A DNA stretch of 64,000 nt, taken from Colwellia polaris. GTDB lineage: Bacteria > Pseudomonadota > Gammaproteobacteria > Enterobacterales > Alteromonadaceae. Positions 1 to 7,195 of this stretch are shown here, piece after piece. The translations under genes were made by a program, and so were the position numbers. The DNA is taken from positions 62,001 through 126,000 of the forward strand of contig NZ_NBOE01000001.1 of the NCBI RefSeq assembly GCF_002104515.1, in the 5' to 3' direction. The notes beneath the pieces were generated by a model, which ran no database searches, was not told the DNA's origin, and saw nothing but the letters and a program-made list of their open reading frames with translations. Numbering within the stretch: position 1 is the stretch's first letter; each line of letters starts with the position of its first letter.

Positions 1-197
1 TGCAAACTGATATTGAGAAAGCTGCAGCAGTTGGTAAGCCCATTCCTCCAGGGGTATATGCTCATTTAGGACTGATGTACGCAGCAAATGGTAATAAAGA
101 ACTTGCTTTAGCGTCACTTACTAAAGAAAAAGAATTATATCCTGAATCATCAACGTTTATTGATGGTTTAATAAAACGTTCATTAAATAATAGCTAA
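1..197 (+). CDS. DUF4810-family lipoprotein, C-terminal end only
   Basis: The open frame enters from the left edge (first whole codon at base 3) and ends at TAA 195-197. The last 64 residues contain PPGVYAHLGLMYAANGN and a closing PESSTFIDGLIKRS segment, which I recognise as the conserved tail of DUF4810 proteins. These are small periplasm-facing lipoproteins usually encoded between a CsgG-like gene and a DUF799 gene. That order fits here, because a DUF799 lipoprotein starts 11 bases downstream, so the two are almost certainly one operon. The signal peptide and lipobox lie outside the window. The molecular function of the family is not established. Confidence 0.75.
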   Translation, partial: QTDIEKAAAVGKPIPPGVYAHLGLMYAANGNKELALASLTKEKELYPESSTFIDGLIKRSLNNS

Positions 198-207
198 AGA
201 GTGGAAC

Positions 208-852
208 ATGAATAAAAATATAATAAAAATCACCTTAATAGCAATTGTGTTGTTATCTGGCTGTGCTTCAGTTGAACCATATAACTATGATGCTTTAAAG
301 CAAGAGGCTCCTAGATCAATTTTAGTATTACCTCCAATGAATAGCTCTGTTGAAGTTAATGCCCCTTATTCATATTTATCAACAATTTCACAACCATTAG
401 CTGAGAAGGGATATTATGTTTTCCCCGTAACGGTTGTTGATACGTTCTTAAAAGAGAATGGCTTACCTACACCTGCTGAAATGAATGGTATTGCTTTAGA
501 TAAAATTGATGAAATTATTGGTGCAGATGCCGTACTCTATGTTGATATAAAAGATTGGGGTCAAAAGTTCCAAGTATTATCCTCCGTCACTGTAGTTCAA
601 GGCCATGTGAAATTAGTATCAGTTAAAACTGGAGAGCTTTTATGGGATTCAATTATTAGTGCGCAATATAATCCAAATAGTAACAATGGTGGGGGCTTAG
701 TTGGTGCATTGGTAGGTGCTGTGGTTTCACAAATCGCTGGTGAAATATCTGATAATTCACCGCAAGTGGCTAGGCTTGCAAATGCTGCTGCATTTAATCA
801 AAAAAAACGTGGCCTATTGAATGGCCCGTATAAGATAGAAACAAAAAAATAA
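208..852 (+). CDS. DUF799 (GNA1162-like) lipoprotein
   Basis: The protein has 214 residues. It starts with a lipoprotein signal peptide whose lipobox LLSGC puts the acylated cysteine at residue 19. The mature part carries the DUF799 signature: RSILVLPPMNSS near residue 35, then a YLSTISQPLAEKGYYVFPV segment and a GADAVLYVDIKDWG segment. Proteins of this family, such as Neisseria GNA1162, are outer-membrane-associated lipoproteins with a TolB-N-like fold and occur with CsgG-like and DUF4810 lipoproteins, possibly as an envelope complex. A glycine- and valine-rich hydrophobic stretch near residues 170-185 could touch the membrane. The start is supported by AGAGTGG just upstream. It is the last gene of its operon, as a terminator follows. 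The exact role is unknown. Confidence 0.85.
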   Translation: MNKNIIKITLIAIVLLSGCASVEPYNYDALKQEAPRSILVLPPMNSSVEVNAPYSYLSTISQPLAEKGYYVFPVTVVDTFLKENGLPTPAEMNGIALDKIDEIIGADAVLYVDIKDWGQKFQVLSSVTVVQGHVKLVSVKTGELLWDSIISAQYNPNSNNGGGLVGALVGAVVSQIAGEISDNSPQVARLANAAAFNQKKRGLLNGPYKIETKK

Positions 853-889
853 GCTAATTACTTTTGTAAAAAGATAATTTGATTGTCAT

Positions 890-923
890 AAAAGGCTCTT
901 AATTAAATTTATGAGCCTTTTTT
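890..923 (+). terminator. Rho-independent terminator after the DUF799 gene
   Basis: An 8-bp stem AAAGGCTC/GAGCCTTT (891-898 and 913-920) has a 14-nt AT-rich loop and runs into T residues through 923. It lies 38 bases after the stop codon. The rest of the spacer to 1134 shows no further structure that I can support. Confidence 0.7.
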
Positions 924-1134
924 ATGACGTTAAAAAACAGATCCCTTGGTTGATTGAAGAGATTAACTCTATATCTAGAGGGGGGTGTATTAGGGTGATA
1001 ATTTTTTAACTGCTTAAGAATGTTTGAACGCTTTTTCAGTTATGTTTTTAAGTGAAATTATTCATATTGTTTGCGGATATAATTAGTCGGGTTTTGTTGA
1101 GTATGGCTAGGAGCAATACCTAAAGTTTACATGT

Positions 1135-1434
1135 TTAATAAGCCTGGTAGTTGGGGTGAAGCTCTAAATAATCACACCAAGAACTAAAATTTTGATAATT
1201 AAAACGTTTATCTGTAGCACTTATCCAACGCGATGAAGATTGTCCTTGTAATTTAAATTTTACTTTATGGCCATCAATAGCCACATAGCAGGCTAAAGGT
1301 TCAAAAGTTTCGTTTTTAATTTTTATACGTGCGAAACCATTTGAATCACTATAACTAATGGTTACTTTAGGTAATGCCAAAATAACCGGACTAAAAGTCA
1401 GCATTACAATATAAAAATAAATTTTTATTTTCAT
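1135..1434 (-). CDS. Small secreted protein of unknown function
   Basis: This 99-residue protein has an N-terminal signal peptide (hydrophobic core within residues 5-20, likely cleavage after LALP or nearby). The mature domain is about 78 residues, with two cysteines (in EPLACYVAIDG and SSWCDYLEL) that could form a disulfide, and an aromatic-rich second half (SRWISATDKRFNYQNF). I do not recognise a named family, although the pattern looks like small periplasmic proteins of marine Alteromonadales. It is transcribed away from the SapC gene, with about 190 bases of shared upstream DNA. The signal peptide and two cysteines support a real gene, not a chance frame. Confidence 0.65.
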   Translation of the reverse strand: MKIKIYFYIVMLTFSPVILALPKVTISYSDSNGFARIKIKNETFEPLACYVAIDGHKVKFKLQGQSSSRWISATDKRFNYQNFSSWCDYLELHPNYQAY

Positions 1435-1626
1435 AGTTTAACTCTTTGTTTTTAAATTGTTTTAATCTCTTTTTTTTGACTGCCGTCAGAAAGTAATTAA
1501 AAATAACTGAAGATAATTTAATTATACCATTGAAACCTTCTTCGCGTGTCTCCATAACTATTATCACAACAAAACATGTGTCAAAAATGACAAAGATTAA
1601 AGACGCAGTAAAAAGAGACCCTATTC

Positions 1627-2391
1627 ATGGCTAACATTACCCCGATTAAAAAAGAAACTCATCAGAATATTAAAATCGCTGCAAAACGTGATTTATCAAA
1701 TGTATCAACTCAGCATATTGCGCCGATCACAGCACCTGAGTTTTCTCAAGCAGCCACGAGCTACCCAGTTGTTATTGTAAAAGATCAAGGAAGCGAGCGT
1801 TACCGTAGTGTTGTAATGTTAGGTTTAGAAGCTGGCGAAAACTTATATTACAAAGAAGATTCTTGGCAGGCAGTTTATGTGCCTCAAAGCATTTCAATGT
1901 CGCCGTTCTCTTTAGGTTTAGACCCTGAAAAAGAAAAAACATTAACCGCTTGTATCGATTTAGACAGTAAGTTTGTTGGTGAAGATAAAGAGCATGAGTT
2001 ATTTGATGCTGAAGGTAACGACACTGAATTCTTTAAAGGTGTACAAGATTCACTAGGTCGTTTATACGACAATGAAGTAATGAACGAAAAATTCATTAAA
2101 GAATTAGTAGATAATGACCTATTACTAGAGCTTGAATTGAATGTAAACTTTGCTTCAGGTGAAACGAAAAAGTTAGTTGGCTTATACAGCGTTGACGAAA
2201 AGAAAATTCAAGCATTAAGCGATGAGCAAGTACTTGATTTCCATAAGCGTGGTTTATTTATCCCTATTCACGCAATGTTAGGCTCTGTTGGCCAAGTTAA
2301 CCGCTTAGCACAACTGCGTAATCAAAGTGAATCTCCAGCTAAAGTAAGCGCTATTCGTTTTTCACCGGTAACCGCTGAAGCAGAAAAATAA
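1627..2391 (+). CDS. SapC family protein
   Basis: The 254-residue protein matches the SapC family (PF07277). The recognisable pattern is YPVVIVKDQGSERY near residue 45, then GLEAGENLYY, a WQAVYVPQSISMSPFSLG segment, and a DLLLELELNV segment towards the end. The family is named after a gene in the Campylobacter fetus S-layer locus. In marine gammaproteobacteria it often sits near TonB-dependent receptors or tryptophan halogenases, and its biochemical role is unclear. There is no signal peptide, so a cytoplasmic location is expected. It appears monocistronic: its own upstream region is shared divergently with the small secreted protein, and a strong terminator follows. Confidence 0.85.
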   Translation: MANITPIKKETHQNIKIAAKRDLSNVSTQHIAPITAPEFSQAATSYPVVIVKDQGSERYRSVVMLGLEAGENLYYKEDSWQAVYVPQSISMSPFSLGLDPEKEKTLTACIDLDSKFVGEDKEHELFDAEGNDTEFFKGVQDSLGRLYDNEVMNEKFIKELVDNDLLLELELNVNFASGETKKLVGLYSVDEKKIQALSDEQVLDFHKRGLFIPIHAMLGSVGQVNRLAQLRNQSESPAKVSAIRFSPVTAEAEK

Positions 2392-2412
2392 TTTTGCGGT
2401 AAAAGGTTTATA

Positions 2413-2440
2413 GAAAAGGACTTGTTGGTCCTTTTTTTTT
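2413..2440 (+). terminator. Rho-independent terminator after the SapC gene
   Basis: The stem AAAAGGAC/GTCCTTTT with loop TTGTTG is followed directly by a run of T residues ending at 2440. It begins about 22 bases after the SapC-family stop codon. Confidence 0.85.
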
Positions 2441-2579
2441 GCTTAAAATTTAATGTATTACAAAGGCTAGTTTAATATTTAAACAAATTGGTATTAGTTG
2501 GTGAATCTATATTGAACGTCTGCTAGGATGATTTTAGCTGACGTTTTTTAATTGATATAGGGTTAGGGATTTATACCGT

Positions 2580-4466
2580 ATGACTGTTCAGAAAAAATTA
2601 CCAAGTGATATTGAAGAAAACATCCAAAATTTGGCGGGTGATATTTACCTGCAAATCGAAGATAAGATCACGGCACTATTAACGAGTTACAGTGAAAATA
2701 TTGAAGTAACGCCTGAAGTGATCGCAGCACATCCGCATTATGCCGCCCTTGAAAAAGAACATCAGTCAGAACTATTATTGCTTTCGCAAAACCAAGAAGA
2801 AAAAAGTGCTGAACTGAAAAAATTAAAAGCTGAGCTAGAAGCGCAGCAAAGTAAGTTAGTAAAACTTCAAGAAGACCTTTCTAATGCAGAAAACCTGAAC
2901 AATGCTAAGTTAACTGATTCTGAACAAGTTTTGAAAGAAAAGCTCACTGAAAATACACAGCTAGCGAAACAAGTTGCAACACTTAATAAAGAGAATACCG
3001 AGCAACAGCAAAAATTAGAATCATTAAATTTAACTGCTGAAAATACCACGCAATCACTAAATGAAATCGTTTTACAAAAAGACGCATTAGCCAAAAATGA
3101 TAAAGCGAAAGCTGCAACACTCGCCGTTCAAAATCAGCAATACTCTGACTTACAGCTTAAGTTTGAACAGGTATCAAGCGAGCTAGAGTATTTAAAAGCA
3201 GAACAAGAGCAAAAATTACTTTCCAGTAATGAGCAATTAACCCATGAGCAACAACAAACAAATTTATTAAATGATCAAATAGCTGCTTTACAAGCAGAGC
3301 TTGAGAATAAACAAGTAAATAATGATAAGCAGCAAGCGGATATAACTCTAAAAGCACATGAAAATAATGATTTAAAGAAAAAAATTAACAGCCTTGAGCA
3401 AACCGTTAAACAAAATGAAAAAGCTGCGGGTGTTGCGAAACAGCAATATGAATTAGACAAAAAAGAGATTAATACTAGCTTGCTGAACGAACAACAAAAA
3501 AATGCCCAAGCATTAAAGTTGTCTTCAGATAATAATGAGCAAATAGTCAAAAAAATGCACGAGGTTGAACGAAGCAAGCAAGCTATTGAAAGTAAGCTTA
3601 CTCAAGTAAACGAAGAACTAAGTTTGCAAAAAAATCAGCATCAGCAAGTTAAAGAAGCGGTAAAGTCGCTTGAGACGCAAGTTAAAAAAGAGCAAGCATT
3701 ATCAGCCAAACTAAGTGATGAAAACTCACACTTAAAAACCACATTAGCAAAAACTGAGTCTGACCTAACTCATATCAAAGAGCAGCAAACTAAGAAAGTA
3801 ACTGAGTTAACAAAAGCATTTGATAAAGCCGTGCTTGAGCAGGAAAGTTCGCAACAACTTATTACTCAATTAGAGCAAAAAAATACTGATAAATTAGAAA
3901 AGATTAACGAGCTGACTAGTCAAAATAAAAACGAGCAACTAAAACATAAGCTGTCGGTAGAAAAACAAGAAGAAAACCACAATAAAATGGTGACCGTGCA
4001 TCAACGGGAATTAGCTAAACAGAATGAATTATATGTTGAGTTGCAGCGAAAAAGTGATACTGCATTAGCAGACTTGTCCTCACAGCTTGAAGAAAAAGTT
4101 AAGCGTGACACGCTTGAGTCAACTAAACTTGCAGAGATAGAGGTCTCTTATGCTAAGTCATTAGTAGATATAGCAAGTATCGAAAAAGATTTAGCTGAGA
4201 AACAGCGACAACTTACGGCGGTACAAACAGAGCTTGATGAAGACAGGAAAAAAACAGCAAATAACAGGCTTTTACATCAAGAAAATAAAGATAAACAAGA
4301 AGTAGAATATAATAAAGCGCGTGAAACAATAAAGTATCTTCGCGATGAAAATACTGAGTTAAATCGCAGATTAGATCAGCAAATTAGTGAACTTGAAGAT
4401 AAGTTGACTGAGTATCGACTGCGCTTTGAGTATGCACAAAAAGAACTCACTAAAGTAAATAGGTAA
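2580..4466 (+). CDS. Long coiled-coil protein of unknown function
   Basis: The 628-residue protein is almost entirely predicted coiled coil from about residue 60 to the end: rich in Gln, Glu, Lys, Asn and Leu, with heptad-like spacing and no proline in the long central part. Residues 1-55 differ (DIEENIQNLAGDIYLQIEDKI, then a VTPEVIAAHPHYAALEKEH segment) and could be a small folded head. There is no signal peptide and no membrane helix, so it is probably cytoplasmic. I cannot assign a family. Similar composition occurs in KfrA-like, SMC-like and cytoskeletal filament-forming proteins, but no ATPase or DNA-binding motif is visible. It sits alone, about 190 bases from each same-strand neighbour. 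Many short frames on the opposite strand here are composition artefacts. Confidence 0.7.
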   Translation: MTVQKKLPSDIEENIQNLAGDIYLQIEDKITALLTSYSENIEVTPEVIAAHPHYAALEKEHQSELLLLSQNQEEKSAELKKLKAELEAQQSKLVKLQEDLSNAENLNNAKLTDSEQVLKEKLTENTQLAKQVATLNKENTEQQQKLESLNLTAENTTQSLNEIVLQKDALAKNDKAKAATLAVQNQQYSDLQLKFEQVSSELEYLKAEQEQKLLSSNEQLTHEQQQTNLLNDQIAALQAELENKQVNNDKQQADITLKAHENNDLKKKINSLEQTVKQNEKAAGVAKQQYELDKKEINTSLLNEQQKNAQALKLSSDNNEQIVKKMHEVERSKQAIESKLTQVNEELSLQKNQHQQVKEAVKSLETQVKKEQALSAKLSDENSHLKTTLAKTESDLTHIKEQQTKKVTELTKAFDKAVLEQESSQQLITQLEQKNTDKLEKINELTSQNKNEQLKHKLSVEKQEENHNKMVTVHQRELAKQNELYVELQRKSDTALADLSSQLEEKVKRDTLESTKLAEIEVSYAKSLVDIASIEKDLAEKQRQLTAVQTELDEDRKKTANNRLLHQENKDKQEVEYNKARETIKYLRDENTELNRRLDQQISELEDKLTEYRLRFEYAQKELTKVNR

Positions 4467-4664
4467 GTAGCAGCGCACTGTTATTACCGTTATTTGCGAG
4501 TTATACCTAGCATTAATAGGCTTAGTCGTGCTGAGGTTAACACAAGCAAACAACTTACTTAAAAAGCGTGTTAATACTATTAATTACATACCGATGTAAT
4601 TCGCATATTAATGTTGTATCGGTATATAATACTTTCCTTTTTATTCTAAATAACGAGACTCTAC

Positions 4665-5279
4665 GTGGCGATTCACCTACCTTTTAATAAATTAAGTCAG
4701 TGGCAACAGGTGGCATTTTGTGCAGCGTTACTTGAGCGCATGATACCCAATTATCAAATGTTTTCAGAACATACAGAGTTTGGTAATTATAAGGTGTTAA
4801 GAAATCAATTAGACCTTGTTTGGCAATGGTTAGATAAAGCTAATCGCTGCAAGATTAATTACGATGCACAAATAGCGAAACTTGAAGAACAGGTACCAGA
4901 TCCTGACCTTTTTGATTTTTTAGGCGTGTTTCCTGCCCTAGATAGCGCCATGGCGTTAATGTCTTTATTTCAAGCGATACAAGACCCTGAAGGTGATGGT
5001 TTTATCAATGTTAGCAAGCTTTCAGAAAACAGCGTTAGTTATTATGTTGAGCTAATTTTAGCCCAGGAAGTTGACGAAATTACGCCAGAAGAAGACGAAA
5101 TAGTAATATCAGCGCAACAAATTTCAGCGCACCCTTTAATGCAATGGGAAATAGCGACGCAAAATGAATTATTTGATTTTTTAACCTCTGCGAGAGAAAA
5201 CAAAGCCAGCTGTGTTAAAGCCAAAGTTCTGGTGTTAGAGGAAGGATTATCTAATTTAGGTATAGAAATAAACTTATAG
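4665..5279 (+). CDS. YjaG family (DUF416) protein
   Basis: The 204-residue protein matches the DUF416/YjaG family. Signatures are the opening LPFNKLSQWQQVAFCAALLERMIPNY, a LDLVWQWLDKA segment near residue 50, and a FLGVFPALDSAMALMSL segment near residue 87. In Escherichia coli yjaG lies next to hupA, and its function is unknown. The start is GTG at 4665, the only position that gives the conserved N-terminus. The protein is cytoplasmic and acidic (DEITPEEDE). It precedes the sensor kinase gene by 72 bases, so some co-transcription is possible. An imperfect hairpin lies in that gap. Confidence 0.85.
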   Translation: MAIHLPFNKLSQWQQVAFCAALLERMIPNYQMFSEHTEFGNYKVLRNQLDLVWQWLDKANRCKINYDAQIAKLEEQVPDPDLFDFLGVFPALDSAMALMSLFQAIQDPEGDGFINVSKLSENSVSYYVELILAQEVDEITPEEDEIVISAQQISAHPLMQWEIATQNELFDFLTSARENKASCVKAKVLVLEEGLSNLGIEINL

Positions 5280-5283
5280 ATTA

Positions 5284-5309
5284 AGCTCAAACCTCGATGA
5301 GGTTGAGCC
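5284..5309. other. Imperfect hairpin between DUF416 and sensor kinase genes
   Basis: GCTCAAACCTC and GAGGTTGAGC can pair with one bulged A around a 3-nt loop. There is no T run on either side, so I would not call it a terminator. It may attenuate read-through into the kinase gene or be an operator. Confidence 0.3.
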
Positions 5310-5351
5310 TATAAGAAGTTAAGGTAAAACGTTTTAATATTATGGATCGCT

Positions 5352-6611
5352 ATGCCTGTTTTTAACTATCAAAGTATGACCATTATTCAGCGGCTGTTTT
5401 TGTTACGTACCGTTGCTATTGTTATTCAGCTACTCACTGTACTTGTTGTTTACTTTGTTATTTCATTACAAATAGCGTTGTTGCCTTTGTTGGCGGTCAT
5501 TGCCGTTGAAGCCTTATTCCATATTTCAAGTATTGTTATTTTCAGGCGGCGCGATGCCGGTAATGTTGCCATAGTATTGCAACTTATTGCGGATGTGATT
5601 TTTTTAACGATTTTATTATCACTCAGTGGTGGAGCAAGTAATGCTTTTGTCTCACTGTTGTTGCTTCCAATCGTCATAGCAGCAGTTAGTTTACCAGCCA
5701 GTTATTTATTGTTTATTTCGCTTTCTGCTATTGCTTCATACAGTAGCCTACTGTTGTCATTACCTGAACACGCAATGCACCAAATGGATATGAATAATCA
5801 TTTCATTGGAATGTGGGCAAACTTTTTGCTTTCAGTATTGGTGGTAACTTTTGTTGTTGGCGCTATGGCGCGTGTCATTACTAATAGAGAGCGCGCCATT
5901 GCACTACAACGTGAAGACCAGCTTAAAAGTGAACAATTATTAGCACTTGGTGTGGCATCGGCACAAGTAACACATCAAGTAGCAACACCACTCGCTAATA
6001 TTCAACTTTTGTATGAAGAACTTGCTGAAGATTACCCTGAGCATGTTGCAATACGAGCTATGGCTCAGCCTCTTGCCGCGTGTACTGAACAATTAGGTTA
6101 CTTTCGCACATTAGCCACCTCCATTCGTGAAAATAAAAAAATTCGAATATCTGTTGATGAGTTAATTGAACAACTGATTGATCAAGTCCACTTTCATTTT
6201 CCAGAACAAACATTGACACTTATCCAAACTGAAAAAATATACGCGACGATTGAATCTGACGCTATGTTGTTACCCGCATTACTCAACTTAATCCAAAATG
6301 CTACCCACGCAAATAAAGAAAATCAACAAAGAGAAATTACTCTTTCAGTTAGTCATCTAAATCAACAGCTTTTATTACAAATACGGGATTTTGGCTCAGG
6401 GATTGAAGCGAATATGAATAACGCCCAAAGAGCTTCGTTAGGCGAAAAAATTGTCTCTAGCGAATCGGGACTTGGTATGGCGGTATTTCTATCCAACTCA
6501 ACCTTTCAACGTCTTGGCGGTAATTTACAATTAATCAACCATAACGAACAGGGCTGTATCGCGATAATTACATTACCTTTACGACTAGATAGTAAAGCTG
6601 AACAGCAATGA
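5352..6611 (+). CDS. RegB/PrrB-like redox sensor histidine kinase
   Basis: The 419-residue membrane kinase has about six transmembrane helices (residues 15-175), then a dimerisation/phosphoacceptor region and an ATPase domain. Two RegB-family hallmarks are visible: GGASNAF at 93-99, a variant of the family's ubiquinone-linked GGxxNPF motif, and the H-box AQVTHQVATPLANI with phospho-acceptor His208. Cys244, in MAQPLAACTEQLG after the H-box, is where RegB kinases carry their redox-active cysteine. The N-box is NLIQNATHA, followed by DFGSGI and GLGMAV. RegB-type kinases sense respiratory redox state through quinone and cysteine chemistry. The stop overlaps the start of the response regulator by 4 bases (ATGA), so they are translationally coupled. 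Assignment as orthologue rather than paralogue of PrrB is inference. Confidence 0.85.
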   Translation: MPVFNYQSMTIIQRLFLLRTVAIVIQLLTVLVVYFVISLQIALLPLLAVIAVEALFHISSIVIFRRRDAGNVAIVLQLIADVIFLTILLSLSGGASNAFVSLLLLPIVIAAVSLPASYLLFISLSAIASYSSLLLSLPEHAMHQMDMNNHFIGMWANFLLSVLVVTFVVGAMARVITNRERAIALQREDQLKSEQLLALGVASAQVTHQVATPLANIQLLYEELAEDYPEHVAIRAMAQPLAACTEQLGYFRTLATSIRENKKIRISVDELIEQLIDQVHFHFPEQTLTLIQTEKIYATIESDAMLLPALLNLIQNATHANKENQQREITLSVSHLNQQLLLQIRDFGSGIEANMNNAQRASLGEKIVSSESGLGMAVFLSNSTFQRLGGNLQLINHNEQGCIAIITLPLRLDSKAEQQ

Positions 6612-7150
6612 AAAAACTCCTTATTATTGAAGATGACGTTCCTTTCGCAGCCACGCTAGCTCGGCGCATGTCAAAGCATGGTTTTAGTTGTGAGCAAGTG
6701 CATCAAGCCAATAAAGCATTACATGCCTGTTTGCAGCAAAAGCCCGACTGTGTGCTGTTAGATATGAAGTTGGTATCTGACAATGGGTTAATGCTGATTA
6801 AACCTATTAGAGCCGCATTACCCAAGGTTAGGCTTGTTTTATTGACGGGTTTTGCAAGTGTAACCACTGCGGTTCAAGCTATGCGCCTTGGTGCTGACGA
6901 TTATTTAGCAAAGCCGGTTAGTACCCAGATGTTATTAACGGCACTAGATTCTCCATTAACTAATCCTAAACAACCGCACAATGTTGCAGCATTAGATATT
7001 GATACTATGTCTGCTGAGCGTGTTGAATGGGAGCATATCAATCAGGTGCTGAGTAGTAATGCAGGTAATGTTTCAGCTACGGCTAGGCAGCTTGGTATGC
7101 ATCGTCGAACTTTACAAAGAAAATTACAAAAAAAACCAGTATCAAAGTGA
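6608..7150 (+). CDS. RegA/PrrA-like response regulator with Fis-type HTH
   Basis: The 180-residue protein has a receiver domain (1-115) with acidic pocket Glu8-Asp9-Asp10, phospho-acceptor Asp52 (CVLLDMKL), a TGFAS segment and conserved Lys102. A linker leads to a C-terminal Fis-type helix-turn-helix, NVSATARQLGMHRRTLQRKL, ending in a lysine-rich tail. The domain order, length and HTH match RegA/PrrA/ActR redox regulators. Its start ATG overlaps the kinase stop. The likely target is the adjacent TonB-dependent receptor, because a GCGAC-N5-GTCGC palindrome resembling RegA/PrrA boxes lies upstream of that gene (9340-9356). The last bases of the gene form part of the opposite-strand terminator. 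Confidence 0.9.
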   Translation: MKKLLIIEDDVPFAATLARRMSKHGFSCEQVHQANKALHACLQQKPDCVLLDMKLVSDNGLMLIKPIRAALPKVRLVLLTGFASVTTAVQAMRLGADDYLAKPVSTQMLLTALDSPLTNPKQPHNVAALDIDTMSAERVEWEHINQVLSSNAGNVSATARQLGMHRRTLQRKLQKKPVSK

Positions 7151-7157
7151 TACTGGT
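7128..7157 (-). terminator. Terminator of the TonB-dependent receptor, inside the end of regA-like gene
   Basis: ACCAGTATCA/TGATACTGGT (7135-7144 and 7148-7157) forms a perfect 10-bp stem. On the minus strand it is followed by eight T residues (plus-strand A run 7128-7135), so it terminates transcription of the receptor. It overlaps the final codons of the convergent response regulator gene. Confidence 0.8.
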
Positions 7158-7195
7158 ATTAAATATTGATGACAGGGTGTAATCATCAACTTTTT

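Noticed and set aside
2867-3577. Several 65-100 codon minus-strand frames opposite the coiled-coil gene
   Set aside because: Cys/Phe/Leu-rich translations are the reverse complement of Glu/Lys/Gln codons; no domain or ribosome binding site supports them.
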